NCBI RefSeq assembly: GCF_019703515.2
Contig: NC_059346.1
Span: 52,503,501-52,567,500 of the forward strand
Direction: 5' to 3'
Source of the DNA: Myxocyprinus asiaticus
Lineage: Eukaryota > Chordata > Actinopteri > Cypriniformes > Catostomidae
Length of the DNA: 64,000 bases
The notes beneath the pieces were generated by a model, which searched no databases, was not told the origin of the DNA, and was given only the letters and a program-made list of their open reading frames with translations. Numbering within the stretch: position 1 is the stretch's first letter; the number at the start of each line of letters is the position of its first letter. The position numbers and the translations under genes are program-made. Positions 55,297 through 64,000 of the stretch are shown piece by piece.

Positions 55297-55480
55297 GTGG
55301 TGGTGGCATAGTGGGCTAAAGCACTGAACATTTAAGCAGAAGGATGTTGGTTCAATCCCCACAGCCACCACCATTGTGTCCTTGAGCAAGGCACTTAACT
55401 CCAGGTTGCTCCAGGGGGTTTGTCCCTGTAATAAGGGCACTGTAAGTCGCTTTGGATAAAAGTGTCTGTAAATGTAAATC
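55297..55480 (+). repeat. tRNA-derived SINE of a second family
   Basis: RNA polymerase III A-box TGGCATAGTGG at 55304-55314 and B-box GGTTCAATCCC at 55349-55359 are both present with normal spacing. The 3' part ends GCTTTGGATAAAAGTGTCTG then TAAATGTAAAT, the tail typical of fish SINEs mobilised by L2-type LINEs. Confidence 0.85.
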
Positions 55481-57455
55481 CCAGGCAACCAATGTTTCAT
55501 ATCTCTCACATAAGTCTTTCTGCTTCACATAGTGGCCCTGATCACCCTGTCAGGATTTATTTTGCATTAATGACCGACTGAATTTCCAGTAGGCCAAAAC
55601 CATAGAAATCAAGCTCCTTTGGAAAGAAACAATGTTTTTCAGTAGAATAAAATACACTTATTGACAGCAATGTCACCTTTAGTGATGAAAATGGCAAACA
55701 TCCTTAAAAGAGCTCAACTGCCTTACTGTAATCTACTTAATTTATCCGTCTATAAACTAAATGTGACCCTGTGGTGTTTCTGTTGGTGAAGAAGGGAAGC
55801 AGAAGGCATGCACTCTTTAAATAAAGGGGTTTTAGGGGCTTTCTGAAGTATTAAACTACATTACTAATCTTAGTAATTAAACAGCCTTCTGCTTTTGTTC
55901 AGACTAAAACACACAAACCCAGGTCCGTAATCACAAAACACATTGAGGGGGACAAGTCCTAATAATCAGGAATGCCAAAATTGTTGCATGGATTAAATAA
56001 TTGTTTAAAGTGAATTTTTTTTTTTTTTTCGTGCTCAGTAGTCTAACATTGCTCCTCAATGTCATTTGAGGTGGCCAATGAAATCAAAGAAGACGGGACT
56101 CATTTTTCATAGAAGCTAAGCGGGGAACCAAGTGGATTATTCCAGCACAACGCATCCGCAAGGTCAGCAGTTCAGATTAAGAATGTTAGTGCCATGTAAG
56201 ATGTAAGTATCTAACTAAATATGCAATATTTGGCCACTATTTTATGCTAGAAATGTTGTACAAATGATAATAATTTCCAAGGATGCAAACTACTTGCATT
56301 TTTGGCTACGTTTGTTGTTTTGAATTAAAAATGTGTCATGTACAGTATGTGATTTTTAGTGTCATTCGTAATTGTAAATGTTAAAACTTTAACGATGCAG
56401 TTTTCAACATACCATGCGTAAGACAAAGAGCGAATGTGTGCATATTGTGAATAAACTGAATTAATGTGATTACCTGGCTAGCTTTTGAATTTGTCTTAGA
56501 AAATTCACTTGACTTTGTCTGAGAAAATGATCCATAAAACTCAAAGTAGGAGTGTTATAACACACAGATTTGAACTAGAACATGGTAAGACCTGTGACTT
56601 TGACTCCATTGTGTTTTTAGGTTGTGGCAAGACAACATCACACGTTAAGTCGGCATGTTGTTTCCGAAAGTTCCGCTACCCTAGGATCTGCAACATTACG
56701 CCAACTCATTGACAAGCGTCATTTCCCATCATATTTGCATCGGCTCGTCCACGTTTACCTTACTTAGTGGCGCGACCAGATGCACATTGCGTCAGCAGTT
56801 TGGGAGACCTGGCTTCGTATCCCACATAGAAACCAGAAAGTAACCACGTGTGCATTATCAGTGACGAGTGTGATTCGGAGGCTGCATTCCACCCCCCCCC
56901 CCCCCCCAACATTACATTTTTACTCCACATGGTTAGGTTTAGGTTTGGGTGTGGTTGGGGGGTTCATAAAATATGTATTTCTCTTCACTGTATTACAACA
57001 TGTACAGCTGAAAACTTACTTTAAAATTCACTTTTAGCGCCTGAACATGTTACCAGCAAAATGGACCTCACATGTGCCCAAATGCCTCATCAACACTTAC
57101 CGCTGTGGCCACTGGGGGCAGTGTTTTGAATTGTCAAGTATTTGTCATGAAAATATTATTTGCAAATAATTTGCAATAAATTTGAGTTTCCTAAATATTT
57201 TCTTTATGACTTTAGCTAATTCTTACGTTTAGAAAACAATCTCCTCAGTGTCAACCATTTTATTTTGGGTATGTCCTTGTTAGGTCTTTTAATAAAAAGA
57301 GAGCCAATGAAGTAGTTCATCAAAAAATTTAAAAATCTGTCATTTACTCACCCTTATGTTATTCCGAACTATGTGCTGTTATTTTTCTATATTCATTGTA
57401 TCTGTACACAATAATAAATCAAAAGTCCACTCTGGGGTAGAGCGAGCGAGTATAT
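55481..57455. other. Intergenic or intronic sequence
   Basis: No gene is seen. A C run lies at about 56890-56907 next to GGTTAGGTTTAGGTTTGGG-type sequence, which is common in fish repeats. The open frame 56509-56712 is uninformative. Confidence 0.35.
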
Positions 57456-57463
57456 CTAAAAAG

Positions 57464-57691
57464 GAGGACTGGGTATCGGCACAGATGCCCCGATTTGATT
57501 CAGTTTCAATTCACAAGATCTCGTTTTGATTAAAATCGATTCATTAGACATTGAAAATTCAGTACTACTAATTGGAGAGATGTTTCTAAAGCTGTACATG
57601 GAACACCAATTTAAAAATAAATAAGAGTTCAGTGTTTCCTACAGGATTCTGAGCAACAGGGGGAGACCTGTAGACCCCCTCAAATTATATA

Positions 57692-57777
<86 letters not shown>

Positions 57778-57987
57778 CACATATTCTCATTTTCTTGTTA
57801 TTGTTGTTTTATTATTATAAATGACATGCTAGACAGTGACAGAGCTGGAATTACACATTTATAATTTAATATTTTGATTCTCTCTGTTTATATTCATACC
57901 TTGATAAGTCACCAGATGGGTATTTTGACAGACTTTTTAAGCGTTTTTGAGCATTCTAGTGTGAATCCACATCGCGAGCACTCTTGG

Positions 57988-58024
<37 letters not shown>

Positions 58025-58326
58025 CTGCTGGCTACAGAGTCGAGGAATAGTTGTACTCTGTCAACATGTGCTACACGGACGGATTTAGCTGTTGCACACC
58101 ATCTCCATGTTTATATTCGCTTGTCCCGCTGTACACGTTAGATGTGCTCCACTGGCAAAAGCTCCACTCGCAAACGCCTGGGAGTTGTGGACCACTGAGC
58201 TGCCGGATTCACGTTAATCAGACCCAGTACACAGAGATCGATCCACTGCTTTTCAGAATCGATATCGATTCGGCCAAATAAAAAACAAAATTAATCAAAA
58301 AAATCCATTTTTTTTGCCCAGCCCTA
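57464..58326. mobile_element. hAT-like element with exact 8-bp duplication
   Basis: Ends GAGGACTGGGTATCGG and ...TTTTGCCCAGCCCTA form short inverted repeats. CTAAAAAG is duplicated exactly at 57456-57463 and 58327-58334. 863 bp, including a TA run (about 57697-57772), an AC run (57991-58020) and ATCGATTC-rich ends. No transposase recognised. Confidence 0.82.
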
Positions 58327-58334
58327 CTAAAAAG

Positions 58335-59350
58335 GGTTACAAAGTTTAGTAACCACTGATCTAGACTGTAAAATATAAATAACATTTAAATAATTAACTG
58401 ATTCATTTCCATATTACAGTACATACATTTCCCAGTTCTGCCATATTGTATATTTCAAGCTATTAGGTGATTTCCTTTTTGGGCACTGTACAAATCTAGT
58501 TTGTGGCAAAGAAAATGTGAGGTGTGGACATGTCTGTTATTTATATACTGTAATTATATGTTAGTTGAATGTACTGTGTGAACTTAAAAAGAAAAAAAGT
58601 GTAAAACCAAAAAATATTACATTTAGAGCCTTTATTCCAAAAGTTGTTGAATTTTACACCTACACTTTATTCAGCACCTTTATAAGGACCAAAAAGGACC
58701 ATTACATTTTTGACCTCCCCTCCCCCAATGTTCAAGACAAGGTTTACAGCCTTGCATTGACCATTAAAATGTTAATTGAAGTTGTTGTAAAAAACTGGAG
58801 TGTTAATAATGTGGAGTTGCATAGCTTTCCTTTACTTTCGGTTTAAGACTCAAAAGACTCATAAACTGCATTCTCTGTCATTTACAGTAACTTGTTGCAG
58901 TTGAAAGCTGATCGTTTTATGGCATTATCCTTGGTTTCACTTGGTTTCAGAGTTCACACACTGGTTGGGTGAGGTTGTTTCATGGAATGTAGACATGTTG
59001 ATAATGTGGTAAGAATGCTTTGTGATGCATACATTTGTGTAGTGTGGTTTTTCAGGACTCGTCAGGGTTCTCTGGTGTTGCTCAATAGGTCAGAGCCAAA
59101 CCAGTTTTCTCTTTAGATGGTCACTTACTGTATATAAAAAAAGGGTCAGCCCTTAAGGCTAAAGTATGCTTCAGTTCAGCTACATCTCGTGCACAGTGTA
59201 CGATGTAAATTTCGTCATCAGCACAATCCGCACGGACCGTTTATGTGCAGTCCAGTTTTTGTAAACTCATGCACACTTTTTGCATTGAATATCCTGTTTC
59301 AAATACATCACATTATGTAAGTAAAATTGGTTGTCAATGCCGTGTCATGT
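58335..59350. other. Probable fer intron or upstream sequence
   Basis: I see no gene or clear repeat. The 93-codon frame at 58565-58846 has no recognisable motif. Confidence 0.35.
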
Positions 59351-59506
59351 TAGGGCCGCACTATTATGACAAAAATCCTAATTGTTGATTAGGGCTGGGT
59401 AAAAATATAGTTTTTCTGATGCATCGTGATCTTGATTTGAACAATCGCGATATCGATTCTTAAATCCCAAGATGGATCTAAGCGGCAACTTGTATATGCT
59501 AGGGCT

Positions 59507-59847
59507 GTTGCGGTGTCTGTCTACGGGAGAGGGAGAGCGGTAAGGCTCGTCACCTGGGTTGTGATTACTCTAACACCTGTCTCTCATTATAGTTATGGTG
59601 GAGGGAGACCTGATAAGGCACGTCAGATTGAGGGAGAGAGTGGCAGAAGGTGTCTGAGTGTCTGGCAATGCCATATTAAGAGACTGCATTTGTTTAGTTC
59701 TTTTGGGATACTGGAAAGCCCTTGATTTTAGTCGGCTACCGAGAGCCTGTTTTGTTTACCTTGTGTGTGAAAGAGAAAATAAATACTTACCTCAACTGTT
59801 CGCTGTCTCCTGACTCCTCCATTGCCCACAAACTCAGATCTATCACA
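59507..59847 (+). repeat. Probable solo LTR related to the Gmr1-like LTR
   Basis: It reads TGTTGCGGTGTCTGTCTACG and ends CAGATCTATCACA, with GAGCGGTAAGGCTCG, CTAACACCTGTCTCTCATTA and an AATAAA signal (AGAAAATAAATAC). These motifs recur in the same order in the LTR at 38308-38668. I could not assign a convincing target duplication. Confidence 0.55.
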
Positions 59848-59848
59848 A

Positions 59849-60042
59849 TTACTTGACGATATGTGGACGCTTTGTTCTACAACATAAATTAAACATTTTC
59901 ATACCTCAAATGTGAATTTGAAGCTGCTGTGTTTTTTTTTTTTAAAAAGTATGTAATTCAATACTGCATCAAAATTCATGTTTGAGGTATGACTGTGTGT
60001 AATTTATGATGTAGAACAAAATGTCCACATATCGTCAAGTAA
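59849..60042. repeat. Foldback repeat with arms of about 62 bp
   Basis: The arm at 59849-59912 (TTACTTGACGATATGTGGAC...) is the near-complement of 59981-60042 (...GTCCACATATCGTCAAGTAA), with about 10 mismatches. A 68-bp loop separates them. Confidence 0.85.
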
Positions 60043-61237
60043 TGTTTACCACAGACCTTATTTTACTCATTAGCTCAAAAACCCCATTATAAAAACCCAT
60101 AGGAAAATCCCAGGGGAAAAGTCTCCCTGGGTTTGCAGTTCCTCTTAAGAGTTCTCATCTAGAAAGCTCCTAAGGGGAAAGTACCTGGACAGTATATGTG
60201 AGAAAGGGTAAAGAGAGTATACTTCCATTTTGACGCAAATGCTCAGAACGGTTGGTGCATGCACGCTATGACTGCTATGAAGTTTAGACCCATTAGTGGC
60301 ACTTTTCCACTGCACGTTACGGTTCGACTCGACTCTGCTTGCTTTACTTTTCTGAGATTGCTTTTCCACTGCAGTTTAGTGCCACCTCAACGTGGGTGGG
60401 ATTATAGGATGATCGTCATAGTTGCGCCGCCTCTACTGCCATGACATTGTCTTAAATGTGACACAAACATTACTGACCATAAACAATAACACGATCGCTA
60501 GCTGTTAGCTACTAGCTCATTGTGCTGCATAAAGCATTTGTTGCATGGTAATTTTACACAAGTGTAACAGTAAAATTGGCCTGGTTGTTTTAGAAGCAAG
60601 CTTTCCTGTTGCTGGTCGACTAAATAAAGTGAAGCTTTCAAGCAGAATATAGAGATAACGTAACAAAACGTACCATCCTCCATCGTGGACTCCAACAACG
60701 CCGAGTCCAGGGCACTCTCCCTCCCATTGCTCGCCGGTCTATTGCCATAGATGGCGTCCATTTGGTCAAACCACTTCCACTTTCGTCTGTTTGAACCACT
60801 CCGGCTGTTGTGGTCTTTGATGGTTCTGTAGTCAGTTAAGTTTTTTTAACTTTTCCCTACAGTGTTGGTAGGTCCGGTGGTAGCCGTGTGCGGCAAACAG
60901 CTGAGACACTTCCTGAAAGACTTTTTCAAAGTCATTTCGTTCATCACTAACGAGAGGAACGTCTGCACCTCATTTATTCAGTTCTGAATAATGTCTTTTT
61001 TAATATCCTTTAAATTCTTTACAGTCAGTTGATGATCAAAATCAACAGAAAATAAACATTTAATTCTAATCACACACATCACGGACGTGTTAAAGAAGCC
61101 ATTTGTCTCCACTCTCGGTTTGAATCGAAATAGATTCAGGAAATCTTTATCAATACCCAGACCTATTGTTGATTCCCTTGATATTATAACTGTGATAATT
61201 AATTTTGATTAATAGAATTGTATAGGGCAACCACTTA

Positions 61238-61270
61238 CTATTTTTATTTATTTATTTATTTATTTATTTT
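61238..61270. repeat. (ATTT)n microsatellite
   Basis: About eight TTTA units just before the TATGTAGGC sequence. Confidence 0.9.
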
Positions 61271-61694
61271 ATGTAGGCTACATATCCAAAACAAACTGAG
61301 AACTGTTTTCCTAAATGACTTGTTGTATTACACATCAGTACATCATGTGTTATTGATAGGCCTTTAGGCTAATTCAGATACATCTGATTTGCCATTGCAT
61401 TCATGCACATACTTACATGTCTATGATTGGGTGCAATGCTGGTAACCGCTGCACAAAAATGTTAGTAGACCTAAATAGAATGCTGCAATTGACACTTTTC
61501 ACGATTAGTTAATTGCAGTAACTTATTGTAATCTCAAAAATGTTTTCGATTAATTGTGAAGCCTTTTTTCCTGTTGACTTTTAAAGAAAAGGAACTTACA
61601 AAAACAATGAACTGACACACTTCAAAGATCTCCTTAACAGGTTTGGACCACTCAAACTTTTAACCACACATAATTTACTATTTCCTCTCTGCAG

Positions 61695-61977
61695 TAGAAA
61701 CAATGCAGACCTGAGCGGGACATCCAGTTGAGTGAGAGAGAGTGAGACAGTTTGCCTTGTGAGTAAGATGGGGTTCGGCCGGGACCTGCGGAACTCCCAC
61801 GAGGGTCTGATGAAGCTGCAGGACTGGGAGCTGAGGCTGCTGGAGACGGTGAAGCGCTTCATGACCCTGCGGGTGAAGAGTGATAAGGAATATGCCTCGC
61901 TCCTGCTCAACATCAGCCAGCAGGTGGACAAGCATGAAAACTCCTCTCAGATACACTATGTCAGCAGTGTCTCCAAG
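61695..61977 (+). CDS. fer: Tyrosine-protein kinase Fer, first coding exon (F-BAR N-terminus)
   Basis: After a CCTCTCTGCAG acceptor (61684-61694) the exon has 73 bp of 5' UTR, then ATG at 61768 and 70 codons to a GTAACAG donor at 61978 (coding part 61768-61977, phase 0). Translation starts [20 protein letters not shown] and includes [20 protein letters not shown]. This is the start of the F-BAR domain of Fer, not Fes: MGFGxDLxNSHE is Fer-specific. The F-BAR dimer binds and curves membrane and targets this non-receptor kinase. FCH, coiled-coil, SH2 and kinase exons must lie beyond 64000. An in-frame ATG at 61732 would add 12 residues without family support. Confidence 0.92.
61703..61714 (+). 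promoter_or_regulatory. fer: Minimal upstream ORF in fer 5' UTR
   Basis: ATGCAGACCTGA encodes Met-Gln-Thr-stop, 53 bp before the fer start codon and in the same exon. Short upstream ORFs commonly lower translation of the main frame. The effect here is inferred. Confidence 0.4.
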
Positions 61978-64000
61978 GTAACAGCCTTCTGGTCCTCTCG
62001 ACTGCCACATGGAACCAATTGTTTACTTTGTGATCAGGATTTTATATTGTGCTCAAAAAGTGTTGAATATTAAGCAGCTTTATGAAGCTGTGAGCTGTGA
62101 ATTTTTAGACATTTATAAAATTGTTCTTTAACAAAAAAAGACCAGAAACATGATATTACCCATGTTTGTTGTACATAGTAGCTATCCAATGCCGTGTTAA
62201 AAATGCCATGGTAATTCTATTAGAAAGACTTGGGATTATTGGGATTAGTGAGAATGTAGAAATAATTATATAATTTTGAGTAAGCCCCGTCCTACGGTTC
62301 AGCACTCTGATACTTACTTGAACCGTCGGATCCTGCCAAAAACAATGATGGCAGGGGAGCGGAGCTTACCCCCGCCCAGGACGGGACCTAAACTGTGGTG
62401 ATGGGGTGGAGGGAGTAAAAACAACAGAAGTAGGCAACAATGAGAAACACATGAGCGGCCTTATAAAGTGGAGGCTGTGTTGTGATTGGATGAGATGCCT
62501 GATTGAATGAATCCAGAGATCTTCCTGCTAGAACTACGCTTACGCTTACATTTCAATGATATTCTATGAAGTGTCTTAGACTACAAAGTAAGTACCATGA
62601 TATAAATGACTGGGCAATAAATCAAACATTTTCAATATAATCAATGTTATTTTGTTTGCAATGTCAATTTTACCACCATTATAAATATTGCGATTGTTTT
62701 AATGCACTTTTTAATTGTCTGTTAAATTGTCTTGACTCTTGAGGATATATCAGTTGCACACGCTCCTGTATGAAAGTATGAGAGACTTAAGCTACGTCCA
62801 CATTAATCCGGATACATTTGAAAACTGTGTTTTCGTTTTCTAAACACTTACGTCCACACTGCCATTTTCAAGCATTTTCCGAAAGTTGCTCATCCACACT
62901 GAAACCTATGAAAACTCTTAAATGGGTCATGAAATGGTGAATCAAATTTTCCTTGATATTTAGACATATAAGAAGTAATTGTGCTATAAAAACATACTGT
63001 ACATTTCAGTACTCAACTTCCTCCTCAGTCTAAAGAGCATTTATGGTTAACACCCTGCTGTATTGTTTTGAAATCTGTGTGTTAATGACGCCACAAGACA
63101 TTGCTCATGTGCATGTATATGGCCCACAATATTCATCATCGTTGTGGGTGTACTGCTGCAAGGTGAGATGTTTCTTTCATTGAAAGATGCAACAGTGCCA
63201 ACTGTATTGCACCCTTCAGTAATGCCAGTAAGTAAGTCATTTATTTGTAATCTTTCGGTGTGTTTGTAATAAACAGTAAGCCATCGTTTATCGCCAAGTA
63301 GAGGTCTGCAACCTGACCCGGGCATGACGGGACCGAAGAACCCGTCGGGTTTCGGTCCGGGTTCGGGTCAGTTTTTCAAGTACGACTTTGGGATTGGATT
63401 TTTAGTGAATGAAAAAATAAACAGGACTACCAAACTTGTTTCGCTTCCGCATTCTGACACACGTGTACGGATGAGTTAGGGGCCGTTCACACTGAACGTG
63501 TTTTTGTGTGCATCTGCTCCGTTTTACCATTGTTTTCCTGTGTAAACACATGCTGGCAGATGTCTTTGACTGTTGCATCATGTCTCGCTGTTTCTTCAGC
63601 GTCTCGCGCAGGACCGGCCAATTTTAGACACCGTGGCAAGTTAAAAAGAACGTAATTTTTCAAAAAAGCATGTTGAGACACCTGCGCTCTGTTTCATTTG
63701 TTGCGATGCATCTAGATTGTTTTTAGCGCAGGTGTCACAAAGATTCAACGTTCAGAACAAGTTCAGGATGCAAAGAGGTGACTGTTACATTGTTTAACAT
63801 TATTCCAGATTGTTCTGCACCAAGCGAAGTTTCAGAGCTTGATAAACGGCCTGCTCTAGTGTACTGAGGGGCTGCCGTGCCTTGTGTGTGTATGGTCTGA
63901 AAAACATATGTCCTAGTGATCCATCACTGGACAGCAACTCTGAGTAAACTTCCCTTTGCCAATGTGAAGTTTGTACAAAGTAACATTTATCTTTAACAGT
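61978..64000 (+). other. fer: fer intron after first coding exon
   Basis: No further exon is recognised. Repeat-like pieces include AGCTACGTCCACATTAATCC at 62792, a GGGTCATGAAATGG stretch at 62925, AGAGGTCTGCAACCTGACCC at 63300 and GGGGCCGTTCACACTGAACG at 63480. All resemble termini of fish DNA elements without clear partners. Open frames here are chance. Confidence 0.6.

Larger units (their letters stand above)
59390..61165. mobile_element. Inner hAT-like element with exact 8-bp duplication
   Basis: It begins TAGGGCTGGGTAAAAATATAG and ends ATCAATACCCAGACCTA. TTGTTGAT is duplicated at 59382-59389 and 61166-61173. The termini are of the same type as the 57464-58326 element. It contains LTR-like sequence at about 59507-59847 and a hairpin at 59849-60042. 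No intact transposase. Confidence 0.82.
59351..61564. mobile_element. Outer hAT-like element, split by a nested element
   Basis: Left end TAGGGCCGCACTATTATGAC and right end TTTTCGATTAATTGTGAAGCC are approximate inverted repeats of a TAGGGCTGCACGATTAATCG type. No target duplication was evident, so the outer limits are approximate. Confidence 0.5.

Overview
This window looks like nuclear DNA of a ray-finned fish, most likely a teleost and possibly a cyprinid relative. It is AT-rich, its genes are intron-split, and the space between exons is filled with transposons typical of fish: Tc1-like, hAT-like, L2-like, L1/Tx1-like and I-like LINEs, tRNA-derived SINEs and Ty3/gypsy elements. There are no operons, CRISPR arrays or bacterial genes. 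Taxon is inferred from repeat content, not from a database search.

Three host genes are supported. (1) atp6v1g1, the V-ATPase peripheral-stalk subunit G, lies on the minus strand as three exons (11929-11848, 10987-10887, 9215-9042). They splice in frame to a complete 118-residue protein. (2) The last two coding exons of rangrf (MOG1-like Ran/Nav1.5-associated factor) lie on the plus strand (28717-28811, 29017-29128); its upstream exons were not found. (3) The first coding exon of fer (F-BAR tyrosine kinase) lies on the plus strand (61695-61977, ATG at 61768); the rest is beyond the window. A possible upstream non-coding exon sits near 46138-46341.

Layout: 1-8.5 kb holds a Tc1 remnant, two hAT-in-hAT nests and other short repeats. 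8.5-12.0 kb is atp6v1g1, with a LINE fragment in intron 2 and a MITE in intron 1. 12.0-13.5 kb is a 5'-truncated I-like LINE just upstream of atp6v1g1 exon 1. 13.76-19.39 kb is a gypsy element whose 5' half is replaced by a minus-strand L2-like LINE. 19.7-21.0 kb holds MITE and Tc1 remnants. 21.0-26.4 kb (minus) and 31.4-36.7 kb (plus) are two copies of one L1/Tx1-like LINE, head to head, with the rangrf exons between them. 36.85-38.3 kb is a degenerate ~60-bp minisatellite ending in CT/AGAC/AGAT microsatellites. 38.3-41.1 kb is a Gmr1-like gypsy element with integrase upstream of reverse transcriptase. 41.1-44.65 kb holds two Tc1-like elements, each interrupted by LTR sequence with a 5-bp target duplication. 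45.0-45.73 kb is a tetranucleotide array. 46-64 kb is repeat-rich, probably fer 5' region and introns, with a near-complete Tc1-like element, a three-level nest (SINE in DNA element in MITE) and hAT-like elements with exact 8-bp duplications.

Every transposon coding region shows visible lesions. I found no convincing undescribed gene system. The best leads are the LINE that separates atp6v1g1 from a CACGTG (CLEAR-type) site, the inverted LINE pair around an apparently headless rangrf, the perfect 32-bp inverted duplication inside a LINE fragment, the Gmr1-type pol order, and the record of repeated nesting read from target-site duplications.
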